Part shown: piece by piece, positions 20,931 through 28,596 of the stretch
How positions within the stretch are numbered: position 1 is the stretch's first letter
How the letters are laid out: each line of letters opens with the position of its first letter
Source of the DNA: SIG471 sp045638565
GTDB taxonomy: Bacteria > Bacillota > Clostridia > Oscillospirales > Butyricicoccaceae
Length of the DNA stretch: 34,850 bases
Reading direction: 5' to 3'
Assembly: GCA_045638565.1 (NCBI GenBank)
Contig: JAZUBN010000013.1
Location: 1 to 34,850 of the forward strand
Position numbers and translations under genes: made by a program
Notes under the pieces: generated by a model
Told to the model about the DNA's origin: nothing
Seen by the model: the letters and a program-made list of their open reading frames with translations, nothing else
Databases searched by the model: none

Positions 20931-21995
20931 CTAATTAATCTTCCTCACAATCCTCTCCAATTCATCCCACTTGCGCTCGATATCAATCGCAAGTGCAAGC
21001 TGATTTTTCGCCCTTACAAGATTGTGCTTTTCATATTTTATGCCGTAATAGACGTCGCCCTCAAGATAATCGGTGAGAAAACGGACAGCCTGCTCGATGA
21101 CAATCGTCCATGCGGCGCGCACCATAAGACTGCGCTCATTTGCCGTGAGACTTCCCTCCATGCCTTCGATGAATCCCTTTGCGAAAGCCTCAAAAAGCGG
21201 CACAGAGCAGCCGACTTTGCTCAGGTCGCTCTCGTCCTCACCGACAGGATTTGCGCCCGAGCGGATAGCATCGCCAAAATCAAAAAGGGCAGAGCCGGGC
21301 ATCACAGTATCAAGGTCGATGACGCACACGCCTTTGAGAGTGTCCTTGTCCAGCATTATGTTGTTCAGCTTGGTGTCGTTGTGGGTCACGCGGAGAGGAA
21401 TGTTTCCGCTTGTCAGAGCGTCCATAAGAATGGACACATATTCCTTGCGTGAAAGCAGGACGGATATTTCGTTTTCGGTCTCCTTTATGCGGTCTTTTAT
21501 GCCGTTTTCCACAGCCTGTTCAAACTTTGCAAAGCGTTTTGGAGTATCGTGAAAACCGGGCAGAACTTCGTAAAGGGTGTCGGCAGGAAAGTCCTTCAGC
21601 ATAAGCTGAAAATGTCCGAAAGAACGGCCTGTTTCGTAAAATTGCTGTGGGTTTTCCGCCTTTTCAAGACATATGCAGTCCTCGATGAAGCGATACATAC
21701 GCCAGTTGTCGATGAGCCAGCCGCCGTTTTTAGCCTTTACCGGTGTGAGGGTTTCACGCATCACATCACCGCCCTGTGCGGCTATTTTAGCCTTGAGAAA
21801 GTCGGTCACACGTACAATGTTTTCGGTCAGTTTGTCGGGCGCAGTGAAAATATTTGTGTTGATAGCCTGCAGAATGTATCGACGCACAGAAGTGGTGACT
21901 AAAACCGTGCTGTTTATCAGACCATTCCCGAAAGGCTCAGCCGAAATAATTTCCCCATCTATATCAAATTGGTTGGCAATAGCAATATAATCCAT
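20931..21995 (-). CDS. aminoglycoside-phosphotransferase-fold kinase, N-acetylhexosamine 1-kinase (NahK)-like
   Basis: A 354-residue kinase of the APH/choline kinase fold. The N-terminal EPFGNGLINST loop and ILQAINTNIFTAP resemble NahK of bifidobacteria (359 residues), which phosphorylates GlcNAc/GalNAc at C1 in host-glycan use. The catalytic loop THNDTKLNNIML puts Asp207 as the base and Asn212 as metal ligand; Asp227 in VIDLDTV is the second metal ligand. ATG 21993-21995 with GAGAGGTG is taken; a longer frame would begin in repeat DNA. No lacto-N-biose phosphorylase or epimerase is next to it, so specificity is provisional. Confidence 0.83.
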   Translation of the reverse strand: MDYIAIANQFDIDGEIISAEPFGNGLINSTVLVTTSVRRYILQAINTNIFTAPDKLTENIVRVTDFLKAKIAAQGGDVMRETLTPVKAKNGGWLIDNWRMYRFIEDCICLEKAENPQQFYETGRSFGHFQLMLKDFPADTLYEVLPGFHDTPKRFAKFEQAVENGIKDRIKETENEISVLLSRKEYVSILMDALTSGNIPLRVTHNDTKLNNIMLDKDTLKGVCVIDLDTVMPGSALFDFGDAIRSGANPVGEDESDLSKVGCSVPLFEAFAKGFIEGMEGSLTANERSLMVRAAWTIVIEQAVRFLTDYLEGDVYYGIKYEKHNLVRAKNQLALAIDIERKWDELERIVRKIN

Positions 21996-22045
21996 AAAAA
22001 CACCTCTCTTTGGGATTATTATAGCATAAAATAAAGCTAATGAAA

Positions 22046-22096
22046 AGCCTCCCTTGCCTAAAGGGAAGGGGACCACGTTAGTGGTGGAGGGATTTT
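22046..22096 (+). repeat. dispersed palindromic repeat, family A copy 5
   Basis: GCCTCCCTTGCCTAAAGGGA stem, then GGGGACCACGTTAGTGGTGG and AGGGATTTT. Same subtype as the 19857 copy. Confidence 0.7.
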
Positions 22097-22162
22097 ACAA
22101 TAATAGGAACAGATAAGAATCTGAATAACAAACCCATCTTTGTATTTTTTTTGTCAAACTTA

Positions 22163-22191
22163 TTGCAAGATTATATACAGTATGATATAAT
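22163..22191 (+). promoter_or_regulatory. promoter of the unknown anchored protein gene
   Basis: TTGCAA (22163-22168), 17-bp spacer, TATAAT (22186-22191). Confidence 0.7.
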
Positions 22192-22235
22192 GAAAGCACA
22201 ATAGTTATAAACCAATACATACAGGAGGTGCTTTT

Positions 22236-23087
22236 ATGAAACGATTAGCCGCATTTGCAATGATGACTTTGCTTATTCTGCTTTTTCCATGGGAGCGCCT
22301 TTTCTATTCTCAGCCAGAATTGCCCGATATTGCAATCAACAGTTTCGAGGACATTCCTGCATCAGGTATCGGAATATCTAAAAAGACACAAAAAGCTATT
22401 GCTGAGTTTCTGGCATCCCAGAGTGATGAAGCAAAGATTGCCGAAATAGAAAGACTTGCCAAAAAATACTCGACAGATAAGTTCAAGATAGCCGAGGTAA
22501 AATGTATCCCAGACCATCTTGCTGTCATAAAGGGCAAGAGAGTTACAAACTACTTTTCGTTGGAATTTGTGGTGGAAATAATGCCTGATAACCCTGATGA
22601 CGGCATTCTTGACGATGCGCATAACTGGAAGTCTGACAGAGGTGGGATGATGGATGCACTACAGTACATACAAATGGTGTGCCATGAGAGATATACTTTT
22701 GTAAATGCTATAAATGGACAGTCATTCTCGGAAGAATCTTCCCAATTTAATTATTTGTCCAATGCTCCGGATTTGCCTGAAAATGAGCAGAAAACATTTG
22801 ATATTGTCAATAATTTCATAGCTGAAAATTATAATGAAAAGGGTAAAAAATACACTCGTCTTATTCTTCAGAAGCTTGGTGTGAAAGACGATGAGCTTTA
22901 TATCGACATTCATTTTGCATCTGTCGGTCTTGAAGAAAATGAAATAGAAGCGATGTTTGCAGAATTGGCTGAAAGTCTGAAGGCTGATGAAGCTGTCCGT
23001 TCATATATGAATGGTGCTGAGAAAATCAGAGTTTATCTGGACAAAGCCAGCACAGATGAAACTGTGGAATACATTTTTGAAGTATAA
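22236..23087 (+). CDS. membrane-anchored or exported protein of unknown function
   Basis: A 283-residue protein with an N-terminal signal anchor (KRLAAFAMMTLLILLF) and no lipobox. The rest is hydrophilic and acidic. It has a helical region around residues 45-75 (ASQSDEAKIAEIERLAKKY), a central alpha/beta part with LEFVVEIMPD and YIDIHFASVGL, and a C-terminal strand VEYIFEV. I recognise no domain. Codon use is ordinary and less biased than the metabolic genes. AGGAGGTG precedes the ATG; a promoter is present, and the terminator is interrupted by repeats (see 23089). Confidence 0.75.
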   Translation: MKRLAAFAMMTLLILLFPWERLFYSQPELPDIAINSFEDIPASGIGISKKTQKAIAEFLASQSDEAKIAEIERLAKKYSTDKFKIAEVKCIPDHLAVIKGKRVTNYFSLEFVVEIMPDNPDDGILDDAHNWKSDRGGMMDALQYIQMVCHERYTFVNAINGQSFSEESSQFNYLSNAPDLPENEQKTFDIVNNFIAENYNEKGKKYTRLILQKLGVKDDELYIDIHFASVGLEENEIEAMFAELAESLKADEAVRSYMNGAEKIRVYLDKASTDETVEYIFEV

Positions 23088-23111
23088 TAAAAATACCACC
23101 CGTCCCACTCA

Positions 23112-23167
23112 AGCCTCCCCTGTGTAAGGGGAGGGGGACCATCCATAGGATGGTGGAGGGGTTGTAA
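23112..23167 (+). repeat. dispersed palindromic repeat, family A copy 6
   Basis: GCCTCCCCTGTGTAAGGGGA stem, GGGGGACCATCC ATA GGATGGT and GGAGGGGTTGT. Same subtype as copies 3 and 5. Confidence 0.7.
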
Positions 23168-23176
23168 AACTTATGA

Positions 23177-23228
23177 CACCTCATCCGTCAGCCTGCGGCT
23201 GCCACCTTCTCCTCAAGGAGAAGGCTTT
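23177..23228 (-). repeat. dispersed palindromic repeat, family A copy 7
   Basis: Reverse orientation: CACCTCATCCGTCAGCC, CAGCC TGC GGCTG stem, then CACCTTCTCCTCAAGGAGAA. Same subtype as copy 4. It faces copy 6 head to head. Confidence 0.7.
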
Positions 23229-23234
23229 AAATTA

Positions 23235-23266
23235 AAAAATACCACCCGATTGGGTGGCATTTTTAG
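23235..23266 (+). terminator. terminator of the unknown anchored protein gene (displaced)
   Basis: CCACCC GATT GGGTGG with upstream A run and downstream TTTTT, about 150 bp after the stop codon; see the split-terminator entry. Confidence 0.75.
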
Positions 23267-23271
23267 TTATA

Positions 23272-23361
23272 TGTCATTCTGAGGTGCAACCGAAGAATCT
23301 CATTCGGTTTACAAAGTTTGCAAATGGGGAATGAGATTCCTCACTTTGTTTCGGAAAGACA
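23272..23361. repeat. MITE-like inverted-repeat element
   Basis: The left end (TGTCATTCTGAGGTGC, then GAAGAATCTCATTC) and the right end (GAATGAGATTCCTCAC, then TTTCGGAAAGACA) are imperfect inverted repeats over about 35 bp each, with a short unique centre. It ends 10 bp from the PHP gene stop. Elements with the TGTCATTCTGAG end are widespread in intergenic DNA of gut bacteria, from general knowledge. No coding content. Confidence 0.65.
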
Positions 23362-23370
23362 ATAGAGTTA

Positions 23371-24216
23371 TTATTTCACGCACTTTTTCAGTTCATTCAT
23401 CCACTCATCTGGCACTTCCAAATCGCCTGTGCCGATGCCGATATGTGTGTCCGGCTTGGTTTCGCCGTGGAAATCGCTGCCGCCGCTTGGCAGAATACCA
23501 AACTCGTCTGCCATTTTACGCAATGCCGCCCTTTGCTGGGCATCAAACAGAGGATATTCCACCTCCATGCCGCAAAGTCCCAGAGGCACAGCCTTCTTAA
23601 GAAGTGCCCTGACTTCATCTTCGCTGGTTTCAATCAGCGGATGAGCCAATACAGGCACAGCGCCTATCGATTTGATAAACTCGATAACTTGCCATATCGT
23701 CAGCCTTTCGGGTGCCTTATAGTAGCCTGCCTTTGGGTGAAGCAGAGTGGCAAAAGCCTCGCTTACCGAATCGACATAGCCAAGAAGCACCAGCTCACGG
23801 GCAATATGGGCGCGGTTTATAGTGCCGCCCGGATTTTCAGCCTTGATTTTATCATAATCGATGGCATAGCCCGCATTGTTAAGCGCAAGGCACAGTTCAA
23901 TGTTACTCTGCTCCTTTTTGGCAAGAGCCTCATCGAGAAGGGCAGTTACCTTATCAAAATCACAAGGCTTGATAAACAAGCCAAGCAGATGCTTTTCCTT
24001 GCCTTCATAGTCGACGGAAAATTCACAGCCGCAGACAGCCTCGATATCCTTGCCCTCTGCCGCCCTGATAAAATCAGGCAGACCGCTGACAGTATTATGA
24101 TCGCACAGCGCAACTGAAGAAAGGCCGAGAGACTCGGCCTTTTCGATTATCTGTGATGGTGTCCATGTCCCATCGGAAAAAACCGAATGGGTATGTAAAT
24201 CGCAGAAACGCTTCAT
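23371..24216 (-). CDS. PHP-domain phosphoesterase
   Basis: A 281-residue protein of the polymerase-and-histidinol-phosphatase superfamily. DLHTHSVFSDGTW (residues 6-18) supplies the first metal ligands; later ligands can be seen in CDHNTV, VCGCEFSVDY, VLAHPL and GSDFHGETKPD. It resembles the TrpH/RnaAM group, which hydrolyses 3',5'-bisphosphonucleotides or trims short RNA 5' ends; exact substrate not decidable. It begins three bases after the stop codon of the glutamate formimidoyltransferase gene and is probably cotranscribed with it, though a functional link is not evident. Confidence 0.92.
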   Translation of the reverse strand: MKRFCDLHTHSVFSDGTWTPSQIIEKAESLGLSSVALCDHNTVSGLPDFIRAAEGKDIEAVCGCEFSVDYEGKEKHLLGLFIKPCDFDKVTALLDEALAKKEQSNIELCLALNNAGYAIDYDKIKAENPGGTINRAHIARELVLLGYVDSVSEAFATLLHPKAGYYKAPERLTIWQVIEFIKSIGAVPVLAHPLIETSEDEVRALLKKAVPLGLCGMEVEYPLFDAQQRAALRKMADEFGILPSGGSDFHGETKPDTHIGIGTGDLEVPDEWMNELKKCVK

Positions 24217-24219
24217 GGA

Positions 24220-25113
24220 TTAAAGGTTGTTTTCGAGAACCTGCTTTGCGCTGTCGAAGTTTTCAATCTGGAGATAGTATTCAGCGCAGTCAACGAGAGC
24301 CTGCATTGGTGTGAGGCCGATGATTTCTGTGCCGACAACGTTTACGCCGTAACGCTTAGCTTCGAAACGAACTGTTTCAAGAACTCTGTAAAGAGGAGTC
24401 TTGTTGAAGTTTGTCATGTTGATGGAAACCTGAGCGATGTTGCGGTCTTCGAGCATAACGCCGAGAGCCTTTACGCAGTCATAACCACCGGAAGAACGGC
24501 GGATGATCTTTGCGATCTTGCTTGCGATGTCGAGGTTGGATGTATCGAGGTTGATGTTGAAAGCAACGAGAGGCATTCTTGCGCCAACAGCTACAACGCC
24601 TGCGCTTTCGTGAGGAGCATTGCCGCCGAAGTCTGCTGTCCATTCAGGCTTTGCCATCTTTTCAGCCATGCCTTCGAACTGACCCTTACGGATTGTAGCG
24701 AGATTTTCACGCTTTGGTGTGGATGCGGAATGTTCGTAAAGGAATACAGGCATCTGGCATTCGTTCCAGATTCTTGCGCCTACTGTCTTTGCGATTTCGT
24801 CACATTCGTCAAGTGTTGTTTCCTTGATTGGAATGAATGGGATAACATCAACAGCGCCCATACGTGGGTGTTCACCTTCGTGTACACGGAGGTCGATGAG
24901 CTCAACAGCCTTCTTTGCAAGCTTGAATGCAGCTTCGCCTACAGAGTTTTCATCACCGAGGAATGTGATAACTGTACGGTTGTGGGATGCATCGGAAGAA
25001 TAGTCGATGAGTGTTACACCTGCTGTGGAACGAACTTCATTGATAACTGCTTCAACGATTTCTGGACGGCGGCCTTCGGAAATGTTAGGTACGCACTGAA
25101 TAATTTTAGCCAT
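24220..25113 (-). CDS. ftcD: glutamate formimidoyltransferase
   Basis: Transfers the formimino group from N-formimino-L-glutamate to tetrahydrofolate, the last step of histidine degradation and a source of one-carbon units. The 297 residues correspond to the transferase domains only; no cyclodeaminase domain is fused. Landmarks: IQCVPNISEGRR at the N terminus, SHNRTVITFLG, DLRVHEGEHPRMGAVDVIPF (73-92) and VAFNINLDTSNLDIA. Codon bias is strong. It is divergent from the asparaginase gene, so two amino-acid catabolic genes share one control region. AGGAG lies 8 bases before the ATG. Confidence 0.95.
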   Translation of the reverse strand: MAKIIQCVPNISEGRRPEIVEAVINEVRSTAGVTLIDYSSDASHNRTVITFLGDENSVGEAAFKLAKKAVELIDLRVHEGEHPRMGAVDVIPFIPIKETTLDECDEIAKTVGARIWNECQMPVFLYEHSASTPKRENLATIRKGQFEGMAEKMAKPEWTADFGGNAPHESAGVVAVGARMPLVAFNINLDTSNLDIASKIAKIIRRSSGGYDCVKALGVMLEDRNIAQVSINMTNFNKTPLYRVLETVRFEAKRYGVNVVGTEIIGLTPMQALVDCAEYYLQIENFDSAKQVLENNL

Positions 25114-25129
25114 AACGCAATTTCTCCTA

Positions 25130-25158
25130 TTGTAATTTTCAAAAAAATTTGTTATTAT
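25130..25158 (+). promoter_or_regulatory. promoter of the asparaginase gene, overlapping a possible divergent -10
   Basis: TTGTAA (25130-25135), 17-bp spacer, TATTAT (25153-25158) on the plus strand. On the minus strand TATAAT lies at 25154-25159 and would serve ftcD, though its -35 is weak. Overlapping -10 elements would make the two promoters compete. Confidence 0.6.
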
Positions 25159-25244
25159 ACTTATATATGGAACGATTTATATCCCATATTTATTTCAGTA
25201 TATCACATAAAAAATATTTTTTCAATAACAGGGAGTAGATAATT

Positions 25245-26234
25245 ATGTATAATATTTTGATGCTTACAACAGGCGGCACAATTATGTCAACTCAGACAGA
25301 AGAAGGCTATGCTCCGGCCGCTCCTGAAGTACTCCTCAGCCAGATGGGCGACGTGGCAAAGGATTACCATGTAACAGTCAAGGAAATCCTCCGTCTCGAC
25401 AGCAGTAACATCCAGCCTGAAGAATGGAAAATCATTGCTCAGGAAGTATATAACGCAGGCACACTCTATGACGGCATCGTTGTCGTTCACGGCACAGACA
25501 CAATGAGCTATACAGCGGCTATGCTTTCATTTATGCTGAGAAACCTTCCTATTCCTGTGGTTCTCACAGGTTCTCAGGTTCCTGTCGGTCAGCCATTCTC
25601 CGATGCTATCCCTAATCTCTGCTGTGCATTTGCTATGGCGGCTTCTTCTGCTCCTGGCGTATTTATCGCATTCGACAGAAAGATCATCCTCGGCACACGT
25701 GCTGTTAAGGTAAGAACAACAGGCTTCAATGCTTTCGAATCCATCAACGCTCCAAACGCAGGCGTTATCGATGCAACAGGTCTTCATATCGACTATGATA
25801 TCCTCGTTGCTCCTGAAGGAGCTTACGAGCTCCAGGACGGCTACTCCACAGATGTATTCCTTCTCAAGCTGACTCCTGCAACAGACCCATCCATCATCGA
25901 TAAGCTTATCGATATGGGTTATAAGGGCATCGTTATCGAAGCATTCGGTATCGGCGGCATCCAGTTTATGCGCCGTGACTTTATCGCTAAGCTTGAAAGA
26001 GCAAGAGCAAACGGCGTTGCTATCGTTGTATGCTCTCAGTGTCTCTATGAACGTTCCGACTTCAGCCTCTATCAGGTAGGTCAGAAGGTTATGCAGACAG
26101 GCGCTATTCAGGCATTCGATATGACTTCCGAAGCTTGCGTAACAAAGCTTATGTGGGCTCTCGGTCAGACAGACGATATGGAAAAGATCCGTTTCATTTT
26201 CGAAACAAACTACGCAGGCGAAGTCACACTTTAA
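25245..26234 (+). CDS. ansA: type I (cytoplasmic) L-asparaginase
   Basis: A 329-residue asparaginase hydrolysing asparagine to aspartate and ammonia. The first catalytic Thr is Thr12 in TTGGTIMS; the second centre is HGTDTM with Thr84-Asp85. No signal peptide, so it is the cytoplasmic form. RVPVGQPFSDA-like VPVGQPFSDAIPN and the C-terminal allosteric-type domain fit the AnsA branch. Codon bias is strong. It is followed after a terminator by an EIIC-like permease gene, which might be coexpressed by read-through. Confidence 0.94.
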   Translation: MYNILMLTTGGTIMSTQTEEGYAPAAPEVLLSQMGDVAKDYHVTVKEILRLDSSNIQPEEWKIIAQEVYNAGTLYDGIVVVHGTDTMSYTAAMLSFMLRNLPIPVVLTGSQVPVGQPFSDAIPNLCCAFAMAASSAPGVFIAFDRKIILGTRAVKVRTTGFNAFESINAPNAGVIDATGLHIDYDILVAPEGAYELQDGYSTDVFLLKLTPATDPSIIDKLIDMGYKGIVIEAFGIGGIQFMRRDFIAKLERARANGVAIVVCSQCLYERSDFSLYQVGQKVMQTGAIQAFDMTSEACVTKLMWALGQTDDMEKIRFIFETNYAGEVTL

Positions 26235-26245
26235 TCATGCTATAT

Positions 26246-26272
26246 AACGGCTCTCTTTCGAGGGCCGTTTTG
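26246..26272 (+). terminator. terminator or attenuator between asparaginase and EIIC genes
   Basis: AACGGCTCTC TTTC GAGGGCCGTT with one mismatch, then a short T run. No separate promoter is evident for the next gene. Confidence 0.75.
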
Positions 26273-26299
26273 CGCAATATTACATAAGGAGATGTTAAA

Positions 26300-27322
26300 A
26301 TGGCAAAGAAAAACAATGCATTTTCCGGCTTTTTCAAGAGATATTTCATTGACGCTATGAGCGCTATGGCTCTCGGTCTTTTCAGCTCGCTCATTATCGG
26401 ACTTATCATAAGTCAGCTTGCAAAGCTTCCTGGTCTTGAAGCCCTTGCTGTCGCTGCTTCACAGATTGGAGCAAGCTCTCCTGTCTGCGGCGCCGCTATC
26501 GGTGTTGCCATCGCATACGGTATGAAATGCGACCCTCTGGTGCTCTTTTCATCGGCAGGTACAGGCGCTGTCGGCTATGCTCTCGGCGGTCCAGTAGGGG
26601 CATATCTTGCCGCTGTCGTGGGCGCGGAACTTGGTCAGTTGGTGTCCAAAAAAACTCCTGTTGATATTCTGCTGACACCGTTTGTAACTCTCGTTGTCGG
26701 CGGTCTTGTTGGCAATTTTGTCGGCCCTTACGTAAGCAATTTCATGACATGGCTCGGCTCGCTCATCAATGCAGCGGCAGTCATGGCAAAGGTGCCTATG
26801 GGCTTTGCCCTCGGTGCTCTTGTTGGTATGGTGCTGACACTTCCAATCTCCTCTGCAGCCCTCTGTATCATGCTCGGTCTTGACGGCATTGCGGCAGGCG
26901 CAGCTACAGCCGGTTGCTGTGCGCAGATGATTGGTTTCGCTGTAATCAGCTATAAGGAAAACGGCTTCGGCGGCTTTATGGCTCAGGGCATCGGCACATC
27001 AATGCTTCAGGTGCCTAATATTATGCGTAAGCCTGCCATCTGGATTGCTCCGACTCTCGCAGGCGGTATCGTCGGCATAATTTCCGCCCTTCTTGGTATG
27101 AAAAATGTGGCGGCAGGCGCAGGTATGGGTACATCGGGTCTTGTCGGTCAGGTGACTACATACATCACTATGGCTCCTGAAATCGGCGGAGTCACAACTC
27201 TTATCTATATCGCAATCCTTCACTTCCTGCTTCCTGCAGTGCTTGCTCTTGCCATCGATAATGTTATGAGAAGAGCAGGCTTTGTAAAGGGCAGCGATAT
27301 GAAGCTGCACGACATCAGATAA
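26300..27322 (+). CDS. PfoR-type PTS EIIC-like membrane protein
   Basis: A 340-residue protein with about nine or ten hydrophobic helices, of the PTS_EIIC_2 / PfoR group (once called a putative toxin regulator after perfringolysin). The N-terminal FFKRYFIDAMSAMALGLFSSLIIG and SSPVCGAAIGVAIAYGMKCDP are typical. No IIA or IIB gene or domain accompanies it, and the HPr-like protein in this window lacks His15, so PTS phosphorylation of a substrate is doubtful. A transporter working without phosphorylation is possible. AAGGAGATG precedes the ATG. Confidence 0.88.
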   Translation: MAKKNNAFSGFFKRYFIDAMSAMALGLFSSLIIGLIISQLAKLPGLEALAVAASQIGASSPVCGAAIGVAIAYGMKCDPLVLFSSAGTGAVGYALGGPVGAYLAAVVGAELGQLVSKKTPVDILLTPFVTLVVGGLVGNFVGPYVSNFMTWLGSLINAAAVMAKVPMGFALGALVGMVLTLPISSAALCIMLGLDGIAAGAATAGCCAQMIGFAVISYKENGFGGFMAQGIGTSMLQVPNIMRKPAIWIAPTLAGGIVGIISALLGMKNVAAGAGMGTSGLVGQVTTYITMAPEIGGVTTLIYIAILHFLLPAVLALAIDNVMRRAGFVKGSDMKLHDIR

Positions 27323-27350
27323 AAAAATTATTTGAACCTCAAAATAAATA

Positions 27351-27379
27351 GTGACAAATCCTAAAATGTGTGGTATAAT
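27351..27379 (+). promoter_or_regulatory. promoter of the degV leader
   Basis: GTGACA (27351-27356), 17-bp spacer, TATAAT (27374-27379). Transcription would start near 27386, 120 nt before the degV start codon. Confidence 0.75.
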
Positions 27380-27390
27380 TATTCAGGATA

Positions 27391-27477
27391 GGACACTTGG
27401 ATAAAAGTGTCTCAAAAATACAGACACACGTAAGGTATAAAAAAGGCGTATCGTGTGTGATATGCCTTTTATTTTTG
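27391..27477 (+). promoter_or_regulatory. multi-state leader RNA with internal terminator upstream of degV
   Basis: Mutually exclusive pairings are visible. GACACTT (27392-27398) pairs with AAGTGTC (27405-27411); GTGTCT (27407-27412) with AGACAC (27422-27427); ACACACG (27424-27430) with CGTGTGT (27452-27458). A terminator pairs GGCGTATC (27445-27452) with GATATGCC (27459-27466), followed by TTTTATTTTT. The third pairing would disrupt the terminator. This fits an attenuator, or a roughly 90-nt independent small RNA. It is not a T-box or a riboswitch I recognise. Confidence 0.55.
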
Positions 27478-27504
27478 ATACAGTATTTGTTTGCGGAGGA
27501 AAAA

Positions 27505-28365
27505 ATGAGCAATTTCATTATTATGACAGACAGTACAACAGACTTCGATAAGGAGTTTTATGAAAGAACAGGGGTTTCCCATCATCCTCACGGCTTCATT
27601 ATGGAAGGCAGAGAATACAAGGACAGATTCTGGCAGGATATGAAGGCAGAAGACTATTATACAGCCCTCAAAAAGGGGACTGTTGTGACAACATCCATGC
27701 CTGAAATGCATCTTATGGAAGAAGTAGCCGAAAAGGCTTTCAAGGAAGGCAAGGACGCTATGTATATCAGCTTTTCTGCACAGCTTTCGGGCACATTCAA
27801 TGTGGCTTCCATGGTTGCAGCCGACCTTATGGAAAAATATCCGGGCAGAAAAATGCGCGTTATCGATACAAAGTCTGCAAGTCAGGGACAGGGTATCTTA
27901 GTTGAAATGGCAGTAGCTATGCGTGATGCAGGCAGAAGCGTAGACGAGGTCGCCGATGTTCTTGAAACTGAACGCGATAAAATCTATCACTTCTTCTCGG
28001 TGGATGACCTTATGCATCTCAAGCGCGGCGGGCGTCTTTCGGCAACAAGCGCTGTTATGGGCACAATCATCGGCATCAAGCCTGTCCTTCATATGTCTGA
28101 CGAAGGTAAGCTTGAGGCTATCGCAAAGGTGAGAGGCAGACAGAATGCCATCAATGAGATGGTGAATATGGTGCTTGAAAAGAAGGACGAAACAACAGAT
28201 ATCGTCCATATTTTCCATGTCGGTGCGCCTGATACAGCAGAGGCTGTCGCTGAAAAGCTGACAGCAGGCGGCATAAAAAAGGTGCACATCTATCAGATGG
28301 GCCCATGTATTGCAGCTCATGTGGGTGTGGGCGGATTCGGCGCACTTTTCCACAGCGAAAAATAA
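27505..28365 (+). CDS. DegV family fatty-acid-binding protein
   Basis: A 286-residue DegV protein; the family binds fatty acids and FakB members present them to the kinase FakA. Landmarks: IIMTDSTTDF at the N terminus, TTSMPEM and SAQLSGTFN (lipid carboxylate contact), RVIDTKSASQGQG, FSVDDLMHLKRGGRLS and GIKPVLHMSDEGKL. The ATG 27505 with GGAGGA directly before it is used; a longer frame would pass through the leader terminator. No fakA is in the window. It could be an acyl-binding FakB or a paralogue with another ligand. Confidence 0.92.
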   Translation: MSNFIIMTDSTTDFDKEFYERTGVSHHPHGFIMEGREYKDRFWQDMKAEDYYTALKKGTVVTTSMPEMHLMEEVAEKAFKEGKDAMYISFSAQLSGTFNVASMVAADLMEKYPGRKMRVIDTKSASQGQGILVEMAVAMRDAGRSVDEVADVLETERDKIYHFFSVDDLMHLKRGGRLSATSAVMGTIIGIKPVLHMSDEGKLEAIAKVRGRQNAINEMVNMVLEKKDETTDIVHIFHVGAPDTAEAVAEKLTAGGIKKVHIYQMGPCIAAHVGVGGFGALFHSEK

Positions 28366-28395
28366 ATTACATATTTTTACAGAAAGACACATATA

Positions 28396-28432
28396 GGGAG
28401 CGGGATTTGTAATTTCCGCTCCCCTCTTTTTT
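28396..28432 (+). terminator. terminator of degV
   Basis: GGGAGCGG (28396-28403) and CCGCTCCC (28416-28423), followed by CTCTTTTTT. Confidence 0.92.
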
Positions 28433-28513
28433 GCAAAATCGCCAAAATATTACGTATTTTTATAAAACACAATATAATAAAAAGAAAATAAAGGAAAAAT
28501 TAGCATAAATGTG

Positions 28514-28542
28514 TTGTTTTTTCTTTTGATATATGGTATAAT
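28514..28542 (+). promoter_or_regulatory. promoter of ppdK
   Basis: TTGTTT (28514-28519), 17-bp spacer, TATAAT (28537-28542), 54 nt before the ATG. Confidence 0.7.
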
Positions 28543-28596
28543 ATCAGGTGATTTAATAGCATTAAAACGTAAATACAACAAAAGGAGATAAAACCA

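Larger units (their letters stand above)
23089..23248 (+). repeat. repeat insertion splitting a terminator, flanked by 14-bp direct repeats
   Basis: AAAAATACCACCCG occurs exactly at 23089-23102 and 23235-23248. The second copy continues into ATTGGGTGGCATTTTT, making a terminator; the first copy is only its left arm. Between them lie two family A repeats in opposite orientation (23112-23167 and 23177-23228). The simplest reading is that a repeat unit entered the terminator just after its left arm, with duplication of the 14 bases. Confidence 0.6.

Noticed and set aside
27397..27504. Upstream extension of degV with a hydrophobic N terminus
   Set aside because: The extension would translate through the leader hairpins and terminator; it lacks a ribosome binding site, and family members start at the MSNF position.
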